Shown here piece after piece: positions 9,495-20,500 of a stretch of 64,000 nucleotides of DNA. The position numbers and the translations under genes were made by a program. A model generated the notes under the pieces. That model saw only the letters and a list, made by a program, of their open reading frames with translations. It was not told the origin of the DNA and did no database searches. Source of the stretch: Cohnella sp. WQ 127256 (lineage in GTDB: Bacteria; Bacillota; Bacilli; Paenibacillales; Paenibacillaceae). The stretch lies in assembly GCF_024519285.1 (NCBI RefSeq), contig NZ_JAMZCY010000011.1, forward strand, positions 238,786 through 302,785, written 5' to 3'. Each line of letters opens with the position of its first letter. Positions within the stretch are counted from its first letter, which is position 1.

Positions 9495-11030
9495 TTACTT
9501 CTGCTCCGCATCGTATTTCGCCCAAGCCTCTGTTGAATCCTTAATCTGCTGCTCGTATAGAGGTCCGATAACATCGCCAAACTTCACTTTACCTTTGCGA
9601 ATGTCCGGTATGAGCGCATTCAGCTTATCGATTGGCTTCTGTCCAGCTGGATACTGCTTCTGATACTCCGTCGGAACAATCTGAGCAGGCTGCTTGCCTT
9701 CCTTAATGAGATGCTCACCTAGCTGCACCATGATCGTAGCCGATTGCTCACCAATCTGCTCCTTCAAGAGGTTAAACCCGTTCGTATTCGTGAATTTCGG
9801 AAGATTACCTCCAGCGAAAATATTGTAGTTCTCGCCTTCAAATTCCGGTGAGTGATAATATTTGATGAACTCCCATGCTGCCTTCGGATATTTCGTATTG
9901 GCAAATATGCGTGGTCCAGGCGCCGAGAAGCCATGAGCCTTGTAAGCATCCTTCATTCCTGCCTTATGAGGATACATCGTGAAGGAGTATTCAATCGGCT
10001 TCTTCCCTGCCTTCTCCCGTTCAGGATTCGCATTGTCTTTGAAGTAGCCGAACGCCCATGAGCCCATCCGACGAATGACGACCTTCTCATTCTCAATGTT
10101 AATGCCCGCTGCCTTTGTATCCATCTCGGATGGAGGAGCGACTTGATACTTAAGGGCTAAGTCATTCAGAAACTGAATCGCTTCAATAACCTCAGGCGAA
10201 GCATAATTTAAGTTATCTGCCATGACTCTGCCGTTCTCAATGAGCGTGTTATATACGCCGACAGTCGCAGCCCAATCCGTTCTGCCCCAGCCCCAGCTAT
10301 CATCCGTACCGTAAATGTCGATTTTGCCATCTCCGTCTGTATCCACAGTAGCCTTCTTCAATACTTCAACATATTTGTCCCATGTCCATGTTTCATATAG
10401 AGGATCATCGAACGACTTAGGCAACATATCCTCAATACCTAACTGTTTCGCTAGATTCACGTTATACCACAAACCGTAAACAGCGCTGCCGCTAGGAAGA
10501 TAATAGATATTGCCGTGGTAGGGCAAATGTTCAAAGATGTCTTTGTTAAGCCAAGGCCATTGCTTTATACCATCCCGCTCAATTAAATCGTTAAGAGGAA
10601 GGATAATGTCCTTGTCATAGAACGGAATATAATCGAGATCGAGTGTTGTTAAGTCCGCCGTTTGCTTTGCGGTAACCTTGGAGAGCATGAATTGCTTCAG
10701 CTCCGCATCCTTAAGAGCGATTTCCTCGATCTCCACCTTAACGCCGAATTTTTTCTCGAATCCAATTGCTGCATTTTCCAGAGCAGCTTTGTTCCCCCAT
10801 ATTTTTAATACAGCGCCTTCCTCGACCTTCGGCTCTTCAGCAGGCTGTTCCGCAGATGGACTCGGTTCTGATTCCGCCGATGGAGAAGCCGCCGTGGATG
10901 GAGATGAGGATGGTGCTGTTTCATTATTTTTGGAGCAGCCGGCAAGTACGATAGTAAGCAGCATAATGGCCGATAGAACGACGATAAATAAAGAACTAGA
11001 ACGCTTCGCGAAACCCATTCGATTAATCAC
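9495..11030 (-). CDS. Extracellular solute-binding lipoprotein of a sugar ABC transporter
   Basis: A 511-aa protein starting at GTG with GGGAGG 7 nt upstream. A type II signal peptide ends in the lipobox LAGC (C32), then comes a Ser/Pro/Glu-rich tether of about 35 residues typical of surface-anchored lipoproteins. The remainder fits a family 1 (MalE-like) binding protein: an N-terminal ALKIWG-type strand, a DGKIDIYGTDDSWGWG loop, and a C-terminal KYPKAAWEFIKYYHSPE segment. It delivers oligosaccharide to the two permeases encoded downstream and may also present ligand to the YesM sensor. Confidence 0.92.
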   Translation of the reverse strand: MINRMGFAKRSSSLFIVVLSAIMLLTIVLAGCSKNNETAPSSSPSTAASPSAESEPSPSAEQPAEEPKVEEGAVLKIWGNKAALENAAIGFEKKFGVKVEIEEIALKDAELKQFMLSKVTAKQTADLTTLDLDYIPFYDKDIILPLNDLIERDGIKQWPWLNKDIFEHLPYHGNIYYLPSGSAVYGLWYNVNLAKQLGIEDMLPKSFDDPLYETWTWDKYVEVLKKATVDTDGDGKIDIYGTDDSWGWGRTDWAATVGVYNTLIENGRVMADNLNYASPEVIEAIQFLNDLALKYQVAPPSEMDTKAAGINIENEKVVIRRMGSWAFGYFKDNANPEREKAGKKPIEYSFTMYPHKAGMKDAYKAHGFSAPGPRIFANTKYPKAAWEFIKYYHSPEFEGENYNIFAGGNLPKFTNTNGFNLLKEQIGEQSATIMVQLGEHLIKEGKQPAQIVPTEYQKQYPAGQKPIDKLNALIPDIRKGKVKFGDVIGPLYEQQIKDSTEAWAKYDAEQK

Positions 11031-11060
11031 TTGATATCCTCCCTTAGTTAAACCGTTAGG

Positions 11061-14000
11061 TTACTGAGTTCTGCCTGATCTCAATTGAATACTTCCGTTA
11101 AATGTATCTCCGACAGACTGCAAGAACACTTCCTGCTGATCCTGTGTCTGCTTCCAGACCGTTACGTCTACTAGCGCTCCTTGTTGCTGCCCATGGCTCC
11201 GGCTATTATCGCGAAGCATAATGAGGACCGTATATGTCTCGCCTTGTCTAGTCGCCGCGCCTTGAAGATAGGCGCTTTGGCCATTCACGATAACCCAGTC
11301 GAACGCTTGTAGCTCCAATTCAAATCCCATTTGATTCGCCTTCAACCGTAGTTCCCCTTGTACAGTCCCATTGGCGTTGGTACTCAGATCGGCTTTGATT
11401 TGCAACTTGTTGTTGCCATTGCCATTACCATGTCCGTTGCCGTTGCCGTTTCCATGACCGTTTCCGTTACCACGAAATAAGGACGGATCAGCAAGCTCGA
11501 CTTGGCCATTCACCTTGATCTGTGATGGCGCACCAGCCACCGCTATCGTAGACAGCGCCTCATGGATTTGGTACAGCGGGTTGGGCAACAATGTGGCTTC
11601 AAGCTCGTATAGTCCAGCTTCCAAATTGGTTATCGTCTGCACCGCTCCTGATGCATCCGTCTGATAGACAGCTTGCGAGACAGAAGCTCGGCTACCGTCA
11701 GCATCCAAACGAAATAATTCAAGCTTCATCGGAAGTCCCTGCAGCTCTCCAAGCTCACTATCCTGCTGCTGAATCACATTAGCCGCCAGGTTTACGCTCA
11801 TGCCCTGCGTTGCAAACGTTGTCCCTGAGTAAATAACCGATGCTGCTTCCTTCGTTACCGTCAGCACGTTCTGATCTACTGCAGACGGATACGAACCACT
11901 CCCGGCGAACGTCACCTGAATCGGAATCGCAGTGGATTCCAGCCCAGCATCCGTTGCTAGCAGTACCTGATAGACCAGTCTAGCTATTCCTGTCTCATCT
12001 GTAACCGCCGAGCCAAGCTCCGATCCACCTACTACGCTGTAGGTAACTGTTTGACCACTAATCGGATTCCCTTCAGCGTTAGTCAACACAGCTGTTAAAG
12101 TTGTGTTGTCACTATATACGCCATCGGCCGAATTAAGCTGTAACAAAGTGCTGTCCATTGTGTTCGCTGGGGAGTCGTTCTTAAAGCCCCATCGCGGAAC
12201 CAAGCTACCGCCACGATCTTTAGCCCCTGTCCCCCAGAAAGGAGCAAATGCGTAAGCGCCCGATTGTACTTGACCGACTTCCTTCGTCCAAAAGGAAGTG
12301 CCTTTCCCATTGGTCCCTGTGTCGTTAATGGCGAAAGCGAAGTTGCCTTCGTGTACCTGCTTGTTAGCTAATTGAACAAGCTCAGCTCTCAGCTCCGGAA
12401 TGGCCTCCCACGCCACGGATATTTCGTATACCGTTTTACGAGCTACATCATCTCGTACAACCTTCATCCGACCTTCTGTTCCATCAATCTCCGCGATGTC
12501 CATCGGGCCCATTACTGACGTAAAATTCGCGTTCGTCGGATAATAGGTTTGCATGTTCGTTCCTGGTGCCGTCTGACGATGTAATTCTGGAACTCCGCCT
12601 TGAGCAAGCGTACCGACAAACAGATAATCCATGTAGGAACCTAACGCTTTGTTATAATGCAGATCTCCAAGCAGCAAATCGTCTGGGTTATTCTCGATCG
12701 TATCGAACGAAAGCTGCACGCTATCCGAGTTGAAAGCAAATCCATACGGATTGTCCGTGAACTTCATAGGCGAAGACTGATTCTCGTCCGGTACATCCGC
12801 TTGGAAATAGAAGTAGTCATCATCCCAAGCCGTCTTTACCTTGTAGATCACATTCTCGAACGACTGAGGGTTGTTGATGATTTCATCCGCTTTACTAGGA
12901 TCGAGTAACGCCTCAAGGTAATCCTTACTGCCATTGCTGATCATGGTTACGGGTAGAACATCACTCCAATCGTTCACATCCCCGTCCACAGCTATGGTCT
13001 TCTTTGGAGCGTAAGCTACCTGAATCGTTTGTTTACCTTGCTGAGTGTGTACAACATTGCTCGATGAGTCATACACATCAAAGCTGTAATCAATGAGGTA
13101 GCGGTTAATTTCACTAACAGCTGTCTGAGTCGCCGGGAACGATACAATAACTTTCTCACCAGGCTGTAGGGGTCCCACTTGAACCGTATTCGTTTGCAAA
13201 GTCCAACCGGTTGGAGCCACGATGTTCAATTGTCCGCTCAGAGCTGTAGCGGTTGCATTCTCAACCTGAATATCAATGTTCGTGCCGTTCGCACGAACAG
13301 GCTCGATAAAGCTTAGTGGACTAATAATCAGAGGCTTCTCAAAGTCAAAGGAAGCTGTCGTAAGCTTCATCTTGAGTGCCTGAGGCGTAAGGTCTGATAC
13401 GATATAATGCGTCTCCCAAGGGTTCAACGCAACCGTAATTGTTCCGTTACTACCATCGCCAACCAGCTTGCCGAGATAATCATAAACTTTAATGTTTTGT
13501 GCATCGTTTAACGTCAGCGTGCCTTTGTATTCCTTATCCGAATAAAGCGCTGCCGTTGCTTTACCATCATCCCGTTCGAACAGGAAGCCCCAAGCCGATT
13601 TGGATTGTGGATACAGTTCCTCTACTAATTCGCTGTCCTCTAAGAAATGGCTCATTGTCGAATAAGCAATAACTGCTGGTTTCGGTGCTTTACCATCGTA
13701 AATATTGAGTGTATCACCCGAGAATCCCTTGTCATAAGACAAAGCAAACCAGAATGTATGAATGGGAGTATCTCCGGCTCCCAGCTTATTCAGCAAATAA
13801 ATAGGAGCTACCGTTCGAGCTACGCCGTATTTCTGCTCCTTCTGCGGTAAATAAGCAAGTTGCAACGTTTCAGCGTTCCCAAGCTCCGTTTGCCAGATTT
13901 CACCTTCACCAGCTCCTAAGGACCAATTGTCATCCATATACTTCTGAAGCTTGACGTATGCCAACATCGAAGGATCCGGAAGTCCATAGGCATGATTCGT

Positions 14001-16508
14001 AGAGCCATCAAGATATCCTACATTCGTTGAGCCTTTGGCATACACGACATCCCTTTGATAGGATGTAGAGCCACCGCCAATTAGCTTCACATCCGGATAT
14101 TCCGGCTTCACACGTTCCCAAATCATCTTCGTCATATCGCGATAATCCTGCGAGTCGCCCGTCTTCCACGTCCATCCATGAACCCATGGTTCATTCCACA
14201 GCTCCCAGTTTTTGACGAGGTCCTGCATCGGAGCGATGGAGTTGTATACCATCTCTACATGTGCAGCCATGTCCAGCGGGCGATTCTGATGACGCGATAA
14301 CGTCTCGCCATTCGGACCAGGCGACACATTCCACGACATATTGTAATTAATCATTCCTAGTAAGCTAACACCATAAGATTGCCAATCGAGTACCTCCTGT
14401 CGAGCCTTGGCAATTTCAGTAGCTCCCCAGTACACCCCTGGTGAAGGATTCACGATAGGGGGATCGACAGCGATTATGCCTCGTCTCCATTTCACACCGA
14501 TCTTCTGAGCAATCTGTTTCATAATGGCTTGATCGCCTGTAGAGGTTAGACCGAGTCCAAACATCGAGTCTTCCTTTACACCCTTATGTGGGGGATGAAG
14601 GATTCCAAATGGGAGCTGCGTTATTTGACCCGTAGGAGCCACTCCCTCCTCCAGCACTTCCAGATGGAGAACATAGTAATTCGCTTCTGTGAGAGCCATC
14701 GTTGGAATCGTCAATTGCTTTAATTCAAAAGCGCTCATTTCAAACGGAATACTTTCTTCCCATACCGTATCCTGCTCTCTGGATAAGATCTTAGCTTTCA
14801 CCAGCCCAACTGCTCCAACCGAGCGCCTATTCTTCAGCGCTACCGAGACGGTCGGAACCGCCGGCACATTCGAATCGAGTACATATAAGCCCGTCGGGTC
14901 GGTTAGCTCCGCTTTTTTGATGACAACCTGTTCCGGTTGAATACGTTGGACGACAACCTGGTCGAACGTCGCTGTAGCCAGTTGAGCATTCACATGACTC
15001 GACACCGCCAGTCCCACATAGATGTCCTGAGACATCGCTATTTGTTGTTGTCCGACTAGCTTCCATACAATTCCGTCAGCCGAGGAATACGCACTGATGG
15101 TCTGATCTTCCCTGACAAGCTTCACCCAATATGGTGATGTGACATTGACTCCGGAAGTATTCGTGCTATCTCCGCCCGTCTCAACCCGACGTTGGAATAA
15201 CAAACCACTTGTTGGTGAAACGGCCATTAACGCTTGTTTGGAAGAGGAAGATAAGCTCTCGCGAATCATGACGCCTGCCTTAGCAGCGGCATGTGTTGCC
15301 CCAAAGCTGGAAACCCTGGCAATGATCTCTCCATCTCCCGTCCATGGTCGATAGACGTAATGGAAGGAATCATCTCTGCCCCAAATATCCGCGCCTGAAG
15401 CCCGAATGGTTATCACTCCATTGCTCTGCTCATAAGCAGCGTTACCCGCTACTCCCACCGAGCCGATATCCATATTTCCGTAGGGCATAGGCAAATTACC
15501 AACAGAGGCGTTCGTGGTTATGGAAACCGCATTACTTGCAGCCGATTCATTGCCCGCTCCATCACGAGCCTTCACTTCAAATGAATAGGCTGTATTTGGC
15601 GTTAATCCTTTTATTTTGTAGCTCGTAATACTTCCGATAACCGCTCCTTTATACGAACCATTCTGGTAAATCCGATAGGCGGTCACCCCGCTATTGTCGG
15701 TAGAAGGGGACCAAGATAAATTAGCAGTCGTATCCGTTTGCACGGGTACTGCCAAGTTTGTCGGCGCCGTCGGCTCCTGTGTATCGACGATAGCCTCCGG
15801 TATGATTTCGTATACCGCTAGATCATCGATGGCATATGCCTCATCCGTACCGTTCGTATCCGTGCGGACACTAAACCGAAACTCAATGTTCGAAATCTTT
15901 CTTTCTCCGCCGTTCGGAATGATCTCAAATCTGTACCCTGGCAAATCCTCATCATTGATCTCCTCAAGGATTTCGCTTCCTTCCGGTTCATCATGCAGAT
16001 ATGCACTTGTGCCAGCAATTTGGGTGTTAACCGTCGGAAACCGAGGAATCAGCACGTTGTCATAGTTGCCAAACTGAATACTGGTGTTAACGTCTTTAGC
16101 AACAGGCTTGCTGCTTACTGCCCTTCGCTCAAGCTTGAATTCATATACGAATGCAATGGGTGCCGTCCCTATCGGCATGCTGTATATTTCATTAATACGA
16201 TTGAATAATGCGCCACTTGATAATTTGGCTGTAAACAGACTTGTGGCATTACTACCTAGTGAGGCATCCCTTAGCTCAAGTGCCGGATTTCCGTTGATTT
16301 GTACGATCGCTTGTGACCCTCCAGTTGTGGTGCTCGAAACCACAAACGGACTGTATCCGCTTTCAAATCCGGTATCAAAATCCCCAAGAAGTAGATTTGC
16401 CGACTTCTGCTCTCCACCAGCGGCACTTACGCTAGAGACGATCATTGTATTGGAGAAGAGTAAAACAATAATAAGTAGAGTGAGTGGGAATCGCTTACAT
16501 GTATTCAC
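11061..16508 (-). CDS. Large secreted multidomain glycoside hydrolase (clan GH-A-like) with CBM9-like module
   Basis: An 1815-aa exported protein and first gene of the operon. I place the start at GTG 16508, just before the signal peptide, with GGGGG 6 nt upstream. The longer frame to 16580 has no ribosome site. Order: signal peptide; an unassigned beta domain (about 35-235); Fn3 (about 246-336); a DUF1349/LamG-like sandwich (about 340-520); a TIM barrel with WELWNEPW (E773, likely acid/base) and WQTELGNAE (E875, likely nucleophile); a beta domain; a CBM9/DOMON-like module (about 1170-1440, IAVDGDVNDWSD); a Big_1-like Ig domain (about 1460-1560); a Gly/Asn/His repeat linker near 1680; and a C-terminal beta domain. 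The NEP/E spacing suits GH5/GH39-type retaining enzymes, but I cannot fix the family. No SLH or LPXTG anchor is visible. Confidence 0.85.
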   Translation of the reverse strand: MNTCKRFPLTLLIIVLLFSNTMIVSSVSAAGGEQKSANLLLGDFDTGFESGYSPFVVSSTTTGGSQAIVQINGNPALELRDASLGSNATSLFTAKLSSGALFNRINEIYSMPIGTAPIAFVYEFKLERRAVSSKPVAKDVNTSIQFGNYDNVLIPRFPTVNTQIAGTSAYLHDEPEGSEILEEINDEDLPGYRFEIIPNGGERKISNIEFRFSVRTDTNGTDEAYAIDDLAVYEIIPEAIVDTQEPTAPTNLAVPVQTDTTANLSWSPSTDNSGVTAYRIYQNGSYKGAVIGSITSYKIKGLTPNTAYSFEVKARDGAGNESAASNAVSITTNASVGNLPMPYGNMDIGSVGVAGNAAYEQSNGVITIRASGADIWGRDDSFHYVYRPWTGDGEIIARVSSFGATHAAAKAGVMIRESLSSSSKQALMAVSPTSGLLFQRRVETGGDSTNTSGVNVTSPYWVKLVREDQTISAYSSADGIVWKLVGQQQIAMSQDIYVGLAVSSHVNAQLATATFDQVVVQRIQPEQVVIKKAELTDPTGLYVLDSNVPAVPTVSVALKNRRSVGAVGLVKAKILSREQDTVWEESIPFEMSAFELKQLTIPTMALTEANYYVLHLEVLEEGVAPTGQITQLPFGILHPPHKGVKEDSMFGLGLTSTGDQAIMKQIAQKIGVKWRRGIIAVDPPIVNPSPGVYWGATEIAKARQEVLDWQSYGVSLLGMINYNMSWNVSPGPNGETLSRHQNRPLDMAAHVEMVYNSIAPMQDLVKNWELWNEPWVHGWTWKTGDSQDYRDMTKMIWERVKPEYPDVKLIGGGSTSYQRDVVYAKGSTNVGYLDGSTNHAYGLPDPSMLAYVKLQKYMDDNWSLGAGEGEIWQTELGNAETLQLAYLPQKEQKYGVARTVAPIYLLNKLGAGDTPIHTFWFALSYDKGFSGDTLNIYDGKAPKPAVIAYSTMSHFLEDSELVEELYPQSKSAWGFLFERDDGKATAALYSDKEYKGTLTLNDAQNIKVYDYLGKLVGDGSNGTITVALNPWETHYIVSDLTPQALKMKLTTASFDFEKPLIISPLSFIEPVRANGTNIDIQVENATATALSGQLNIVAPTGWTLQTNTVQVGPLQPGEKVIVSFPATQTAVSEINRYLIDYSFDVYDSSSNVVHTQQGKQTIQVAYAPKKTIAVDGDVNDWSDVLPVTMISNGSKDYLEALLDPSKADEIINNPQSFENVIYKVKTAWDDDYFYFQADVPDENQSSPMKFTDNPYGFAFNSDSVQLSFDTIENNPDDLLLGDLHYNKALGSYMDYLFVGTLAQGGVPELHRQTAPGTNMQTYYPTNANFTSVMGPMDIAEIDGTEGRMKVVRDDVARKTVYEISVAWEAIPELRAELVQLANKQVHEGNFAFAINDTGTNGKGTSFWTKEVGQVQSGAYAFAPFWGTGAKDRGGSLVPRWGFKNDSPANTMDSTLLQLNSADGVYSDNTTLTAVLTNAEGNPISGQTVTYSVVGGSELGSAVTDETGIARLVYQVLLATDAGLESTAIPIQVTFAGSGSYPSAVDQNVLTVTKEAASVIYSGTTFATQGMSVNLAANVIQQQDSELGELQGLPMKLELFRLDADGSRASVSQAVYQTDASGAVQTITNLEAGLYELEATLLPNPLYQIHEALSTIAVAGAPSQIKVNGQVELADPSLFRGNGNGHGNGNGNGHGNGNGNNKLQIKADLSTNANGTVQGELRLKANQMGFELELQAFDWVIVNGQSAYLQGAATRQGETYTVLIMLRDNSRSHGQQQGALVDVTVWKQTQDQQEVFLQSVGDTFNGSIQLRSGRTQ

Positions 16509-16694
16509 GTTGCTCCCCCTTTCAACTAAACACAGTATTCTAAACATTAAATTGGTAGCTACCCGACTTAAATGTACCAATTGCAGCTCTATACAGGAAT
16601 AGATTGTTTTGCCATTCCCTTGAATTTATTGCAATCTTCTGGGTTGCTATGTGGTCAACAACCTTCACTCGCTGTCACACCTCGCGTGGAAACC

Positions 16695-16722
16695 AAAAAA
16701 GGTTGCCTAATTAGGCAACCCT
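16695..16722 (-). terminator. Intrinsic terminator of the M50-like gene
   Basis: The perfect palindrome GGTTGCCTAATTAGGCAACC at 16701-16720 is followed on the minus strand by six T. It separates the M50-like gene from the polysaccharide operon, so that operon must have its own promoter in 16509-16694. I see only weak TAGAAT and TATAGA hexamers there. Confidence 0.85.
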
Positions 16723-16760
16723 TGAATCCCTCTATTCAAATCCACTCGCTATACATTAAA

Positions 16761-17462
16761 TTAATCAAATCCACGTTTGTAGAAGAGCGCGATCGAAATT
16801 TTGGAGCACCATAACGAGACTAACGTAAATAAGAGCGCCCAGAATATAGTTGGTATGTAAGTCACGCTACTTAGGTCCGCTGCATCACCTGCAGATCCCG
16901 AGTTCTGGATAGCGCTCGTCAGAATGAACAAGGAGCTAATGACCGACTCTACCAAGCAAATGAATGCAATGAGTAAATAATAGCCTTTAAGCAAACCTGG
17001 GCGGCGTAGTACGCAAATAAAGATGGAGAGTGCTGCGAATCCCGCACACCACCACATCCCGTATCCATTGCGGACGAATAATGCGAGCCCCAATATCGCC
17101 ATAATCGCTATGATGATTAAACCCATTTTCTCACGTTTACGTGAGTGAAGGTAAAACAAGAGGACTGTAAATAAAGCAGACCCGATATATCCAGCAAGAG
17201 ATATTGGAATGGACATCCAGTTATTCGAATAGGCGGTAGACGTTACACCGCTCTGATCCGCATACAGATGAATATACATGACGTTACCGGAAAGCAATAA
17301 AGTAACAAGTGCATGGAAAAGCTCATGAACTAGCGTATCGACATTTCGGAAAAAATCAGAGAACGGAATAAAGCGAGTAAGAAATGCTGTAATCGTTAGA
17401 AATATAGCTACTCTCAGCCAAGTTTTAATAGAAATCTCCTCTTTCATTTCTAAATCTCGCAT
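16761..17462 (-). CDS. M50-like integral membrane metalloprotease
   Basis: A 233-aa polytopic protein with zinc motif HELFH (H46, E47, H50) in the first hydrophobic hairpin after TM1, as in M50B-like proteins (PF13398). Several hydrophobic segments follow. The second metal-binding motif typical of site-2 proteases is not obvious, so proteolytic activity is uncertain. A later in-frame ATG (MKEEIS) could be the real start, since neither has a strong ribosome site. It is divergent from the hybrid kinase gene at 17572, with only about 110 bp between. Confidence 0.75.
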   Translation of the reverse strand: MRDLEMKEEISIKTWLRVAIFLTITAFLTRFIPFSDFFRNVDTLVHELFHALVTLLLSGNVMYIHLYADQSGVTSTAYSNNWMSIPISLAGYIGSALFTVLLFYLHSRKREKMGLIIIAIMAILGLALFVRNGYGMWWCAGFAALSIFICVLRRPGLLKGYYLLIAFICLVESVISSLFILTSAIQNSGSAGDAADLSSVTYIPTIFWALLFTLVSLWCSKISIALFYKRGFD

Positions 17463-17571
17463 GCTTATTCGACAATAATTAGTTAAATTGTACCATATAA
17501 TCCATCCTATCTACTATTAAATAAACTCCAATAGGAAGGACTACTGCGGATAATGTCGAAATTATTGAATT

Positions 17572-20500
17572 ATGATGACTAAGAGAAAAACACTACTCAT
17601 TACTATGCTCTTCCTACTCACACTTACCGGAATTCGATTGCTATGGATAACAATCCAAACCCCTCCAGAGCATCCTTCTGCAGTTAATGGTGTACTAGAT
17701 TTACGAGATTGGGATTTGAAAGGCAATGCTACGATTAATTTGAATGGGCAATGGGAGTTCTATCCTAACCAATTCATCAAACAAGACAATCCATCTGGAA
17801 ATTACACTCCTAACCAATATATTAAAGTTCCCGGTAAATGGGGGGCTTATCTTTCTGAGGAGTCAAACTCCCAACTAGGTTATGGCTCCTACCGATTGCG
17901 TGTTCTAGTTACGCCGCAAATAGAGCAAAGCTTTGGTCTTCGAATGACCTGGATCACGAACTCCTACGAGCTATTCGTTAATGATCGTTTAATTGTTCAA
18001 ACTGGCCAACCCGCCAACCATGCCGAGCAATATACGCCAAGAAGTACGTCTACTACCGTATCCTTCACATCAGATGAGGATGAACTCGACATTGTCATAC
18101 ACGTAGCTAATTACACCAATTTAAAAATGGGAGGGATCGTCCGATCTATCCAGTTTGGGGATGGTTCAGCCATTCAATCCAACAAGTGGTTTTCCAATAA
18201 CACTCAGCTCATGGTTTGTTTCTTACTCGTCATCCATGCAATCTATGCCTGTATTCTCTATATGATTGGAACGCGCCAGAAGGTCATGATTACGTTCGCC
18301 CTACTCCTTATGAGCACCGTTCTTCTAATCTTGACAGATGATGACCGATTATTGTCCGTCTGGTTCCCGATTAACTTCACATGGATGTACAAGCTTCAGC
18401 AATTGTCCTTGATAAGCTCAGGAGCGCTCTTGTTCAAGTATATCATGCAGCTATTGCCCGAATATTCGAAAATAAAAACATTCCAGCGACTTATGTTCTT
18501 CTATGTAATAGCTGCGATCATGATGCTAATCGCTCCTTATTCCTTTAACCAGCAAGCCTTTTTCTTTTATTTTCTAATTATCCTCATCCCTAGTCTTATC
18601 ATTCCAACACTCACGTTGCGCTCAGCAATGAAAGGCGATAGAGATGTGTTATTTCTACTGCTTGGTGTTACTGCAATTACGACTAATGCCCTGTGGGGCT
18701 TCATTAAGAATACGATTTGGACCGAACTGAGTTTTTACCCGTTAGATTTCATCATCGCTTTTCTAGCACTTGCAGCCTATTGGTTCAAACAGTATTTCCG
18801 ATCATCTGTTCAGACTCAGAAGCTTGCAGAGAAACTGCAAAAAGCGGATAAGCTTAAAGATGATTTCCTGGCGAATACCTCACACGAATTACGTAACCCG
18901 CTTCACGGAATTATTAATATTGCCCAGTCTGTGCTAGACACAGGGAAAAATACTTTAGGTGACATTAATACTAAAAACTTAGAAGTGCTCGTTTCCGTTG
19001 GGAAGCGCATGTCTTTCTTAATCAATGATCTTCTCGAGCTTAACCAGCTCCAAGAAAGCGGTATTGTACTTCAGACTTCACCAACTCGAATCCAAACGCT
19101 AGCTTCTGGAGTATTCGATATGCTTCGGTTCATGACGGAAGGCAAGCCCATCCGATTAATCAATCATGTTCCGGACAACTTCCCATCGGTCATCGCCGAC
19201 GAGAATAGACTTATCCAGATTATATTCAATCTCCTCCATAATGCCGTGAAATTTACAAACGAAGGAACAATCACAATTAATGCCTCCGTCAAAAATGGCG
19301 TAGCGAACATTATGATTATAGATACGGGTATCGGAATGGATGAAGAAACGCTTAAGCGGGTATTCCAACGCTACGAACAGGGTGACTCTAGTATGACCGC
19401 AATCGGAGGAGGACTCGGTCTCGGACTAAGCATTAGTAAACAGCTTATAGAATTGCATGGGGGAGAAATCCAAGTGATCTCAACTCCTGGTCAAGGCTCA
19501 GTTACTACCTTCACGATGCCGTTCGCATCTGTCTCCAAAGAGGATAATGTGACACCGGAGCTTACAGTATTATCCTCTTTGGTTGCCTTAAACATAGAAG
19601 CATCAGCTTCTTCCGAATCGGATCTTTTGGATGCTTCGCTCGAATCCATAATCGAGGACAAGGTTAGTATATTGGCTGTGGACGACGATCCCGTCAATCT
19701 GAATATATTAGTCAATATCCTCTATCAGGAGCATTACGACATTGTCACAGTAACGAGTGCCAAAGACGCGTTATCCATCTTGAATACACGAGAATGGGAC
19801 TTGGTTATTAGTGACGTTATGATGCCTCATATGTCCGGTTATGAATTAACGCAAGCCATTCGCGAGAGCTTCTCTATCTCGGAGCTTCCCATCTTACTAC
19901 TCACTGCACGCAGCCGAGCAGAGGATATCGAGGTTGGATTCCAGTCTGGTGCTAACGATTATGTAAGCAAACCGATGGACGCTTTGGAGCTCAGAACCAG
20001 GGTTCGTGCCCTTACAAATCTGAAGCAATCGGTGCGCGAACGGATGCGGATGGAGGGTGCATGGCTTCAAGCACAAATTCAACCGCACTTCCTGTTCAAT
20101 ACGTTAACTGCCGTAGCTGCACTGAGTGAGATAGATACAGTTAGAACACGTAAGCTACTTGAAGTATTCGGAAATTACTTGCGCGCCAGCTTTGATTTCA
20201 AGAATGCGGATAAGCTAGTTACACTTAAGCACGAGCTTGAGCTTGTCCACTCTTACGTGTATATCGAGAAAGAACGTTTCGAAGATCGATTGCAAGTAAC
20301 GTGGGAATTGGACGAAAGTATTCCGTTATTCATTCCACCGCTAAGTATCCAACCCTTGGTTGAAAATGCAGTTAAGCACGGTATCATGAAGCGATCTCGA
20401 GGTGGAGAAATCGTGATACGGGTAATCGATCATGACGATTACGCAGAAATATCCGTAAGCGATGATGGTGTCGGCATGGATGAGGTCAAGCTGAAGCACA

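Noticed and set aside
11400..11480. Repeated GN/GH codons as a DNA repeat element
   Set aside because: They are in frame inside the large glycosidase and encode a low-complexity linker.
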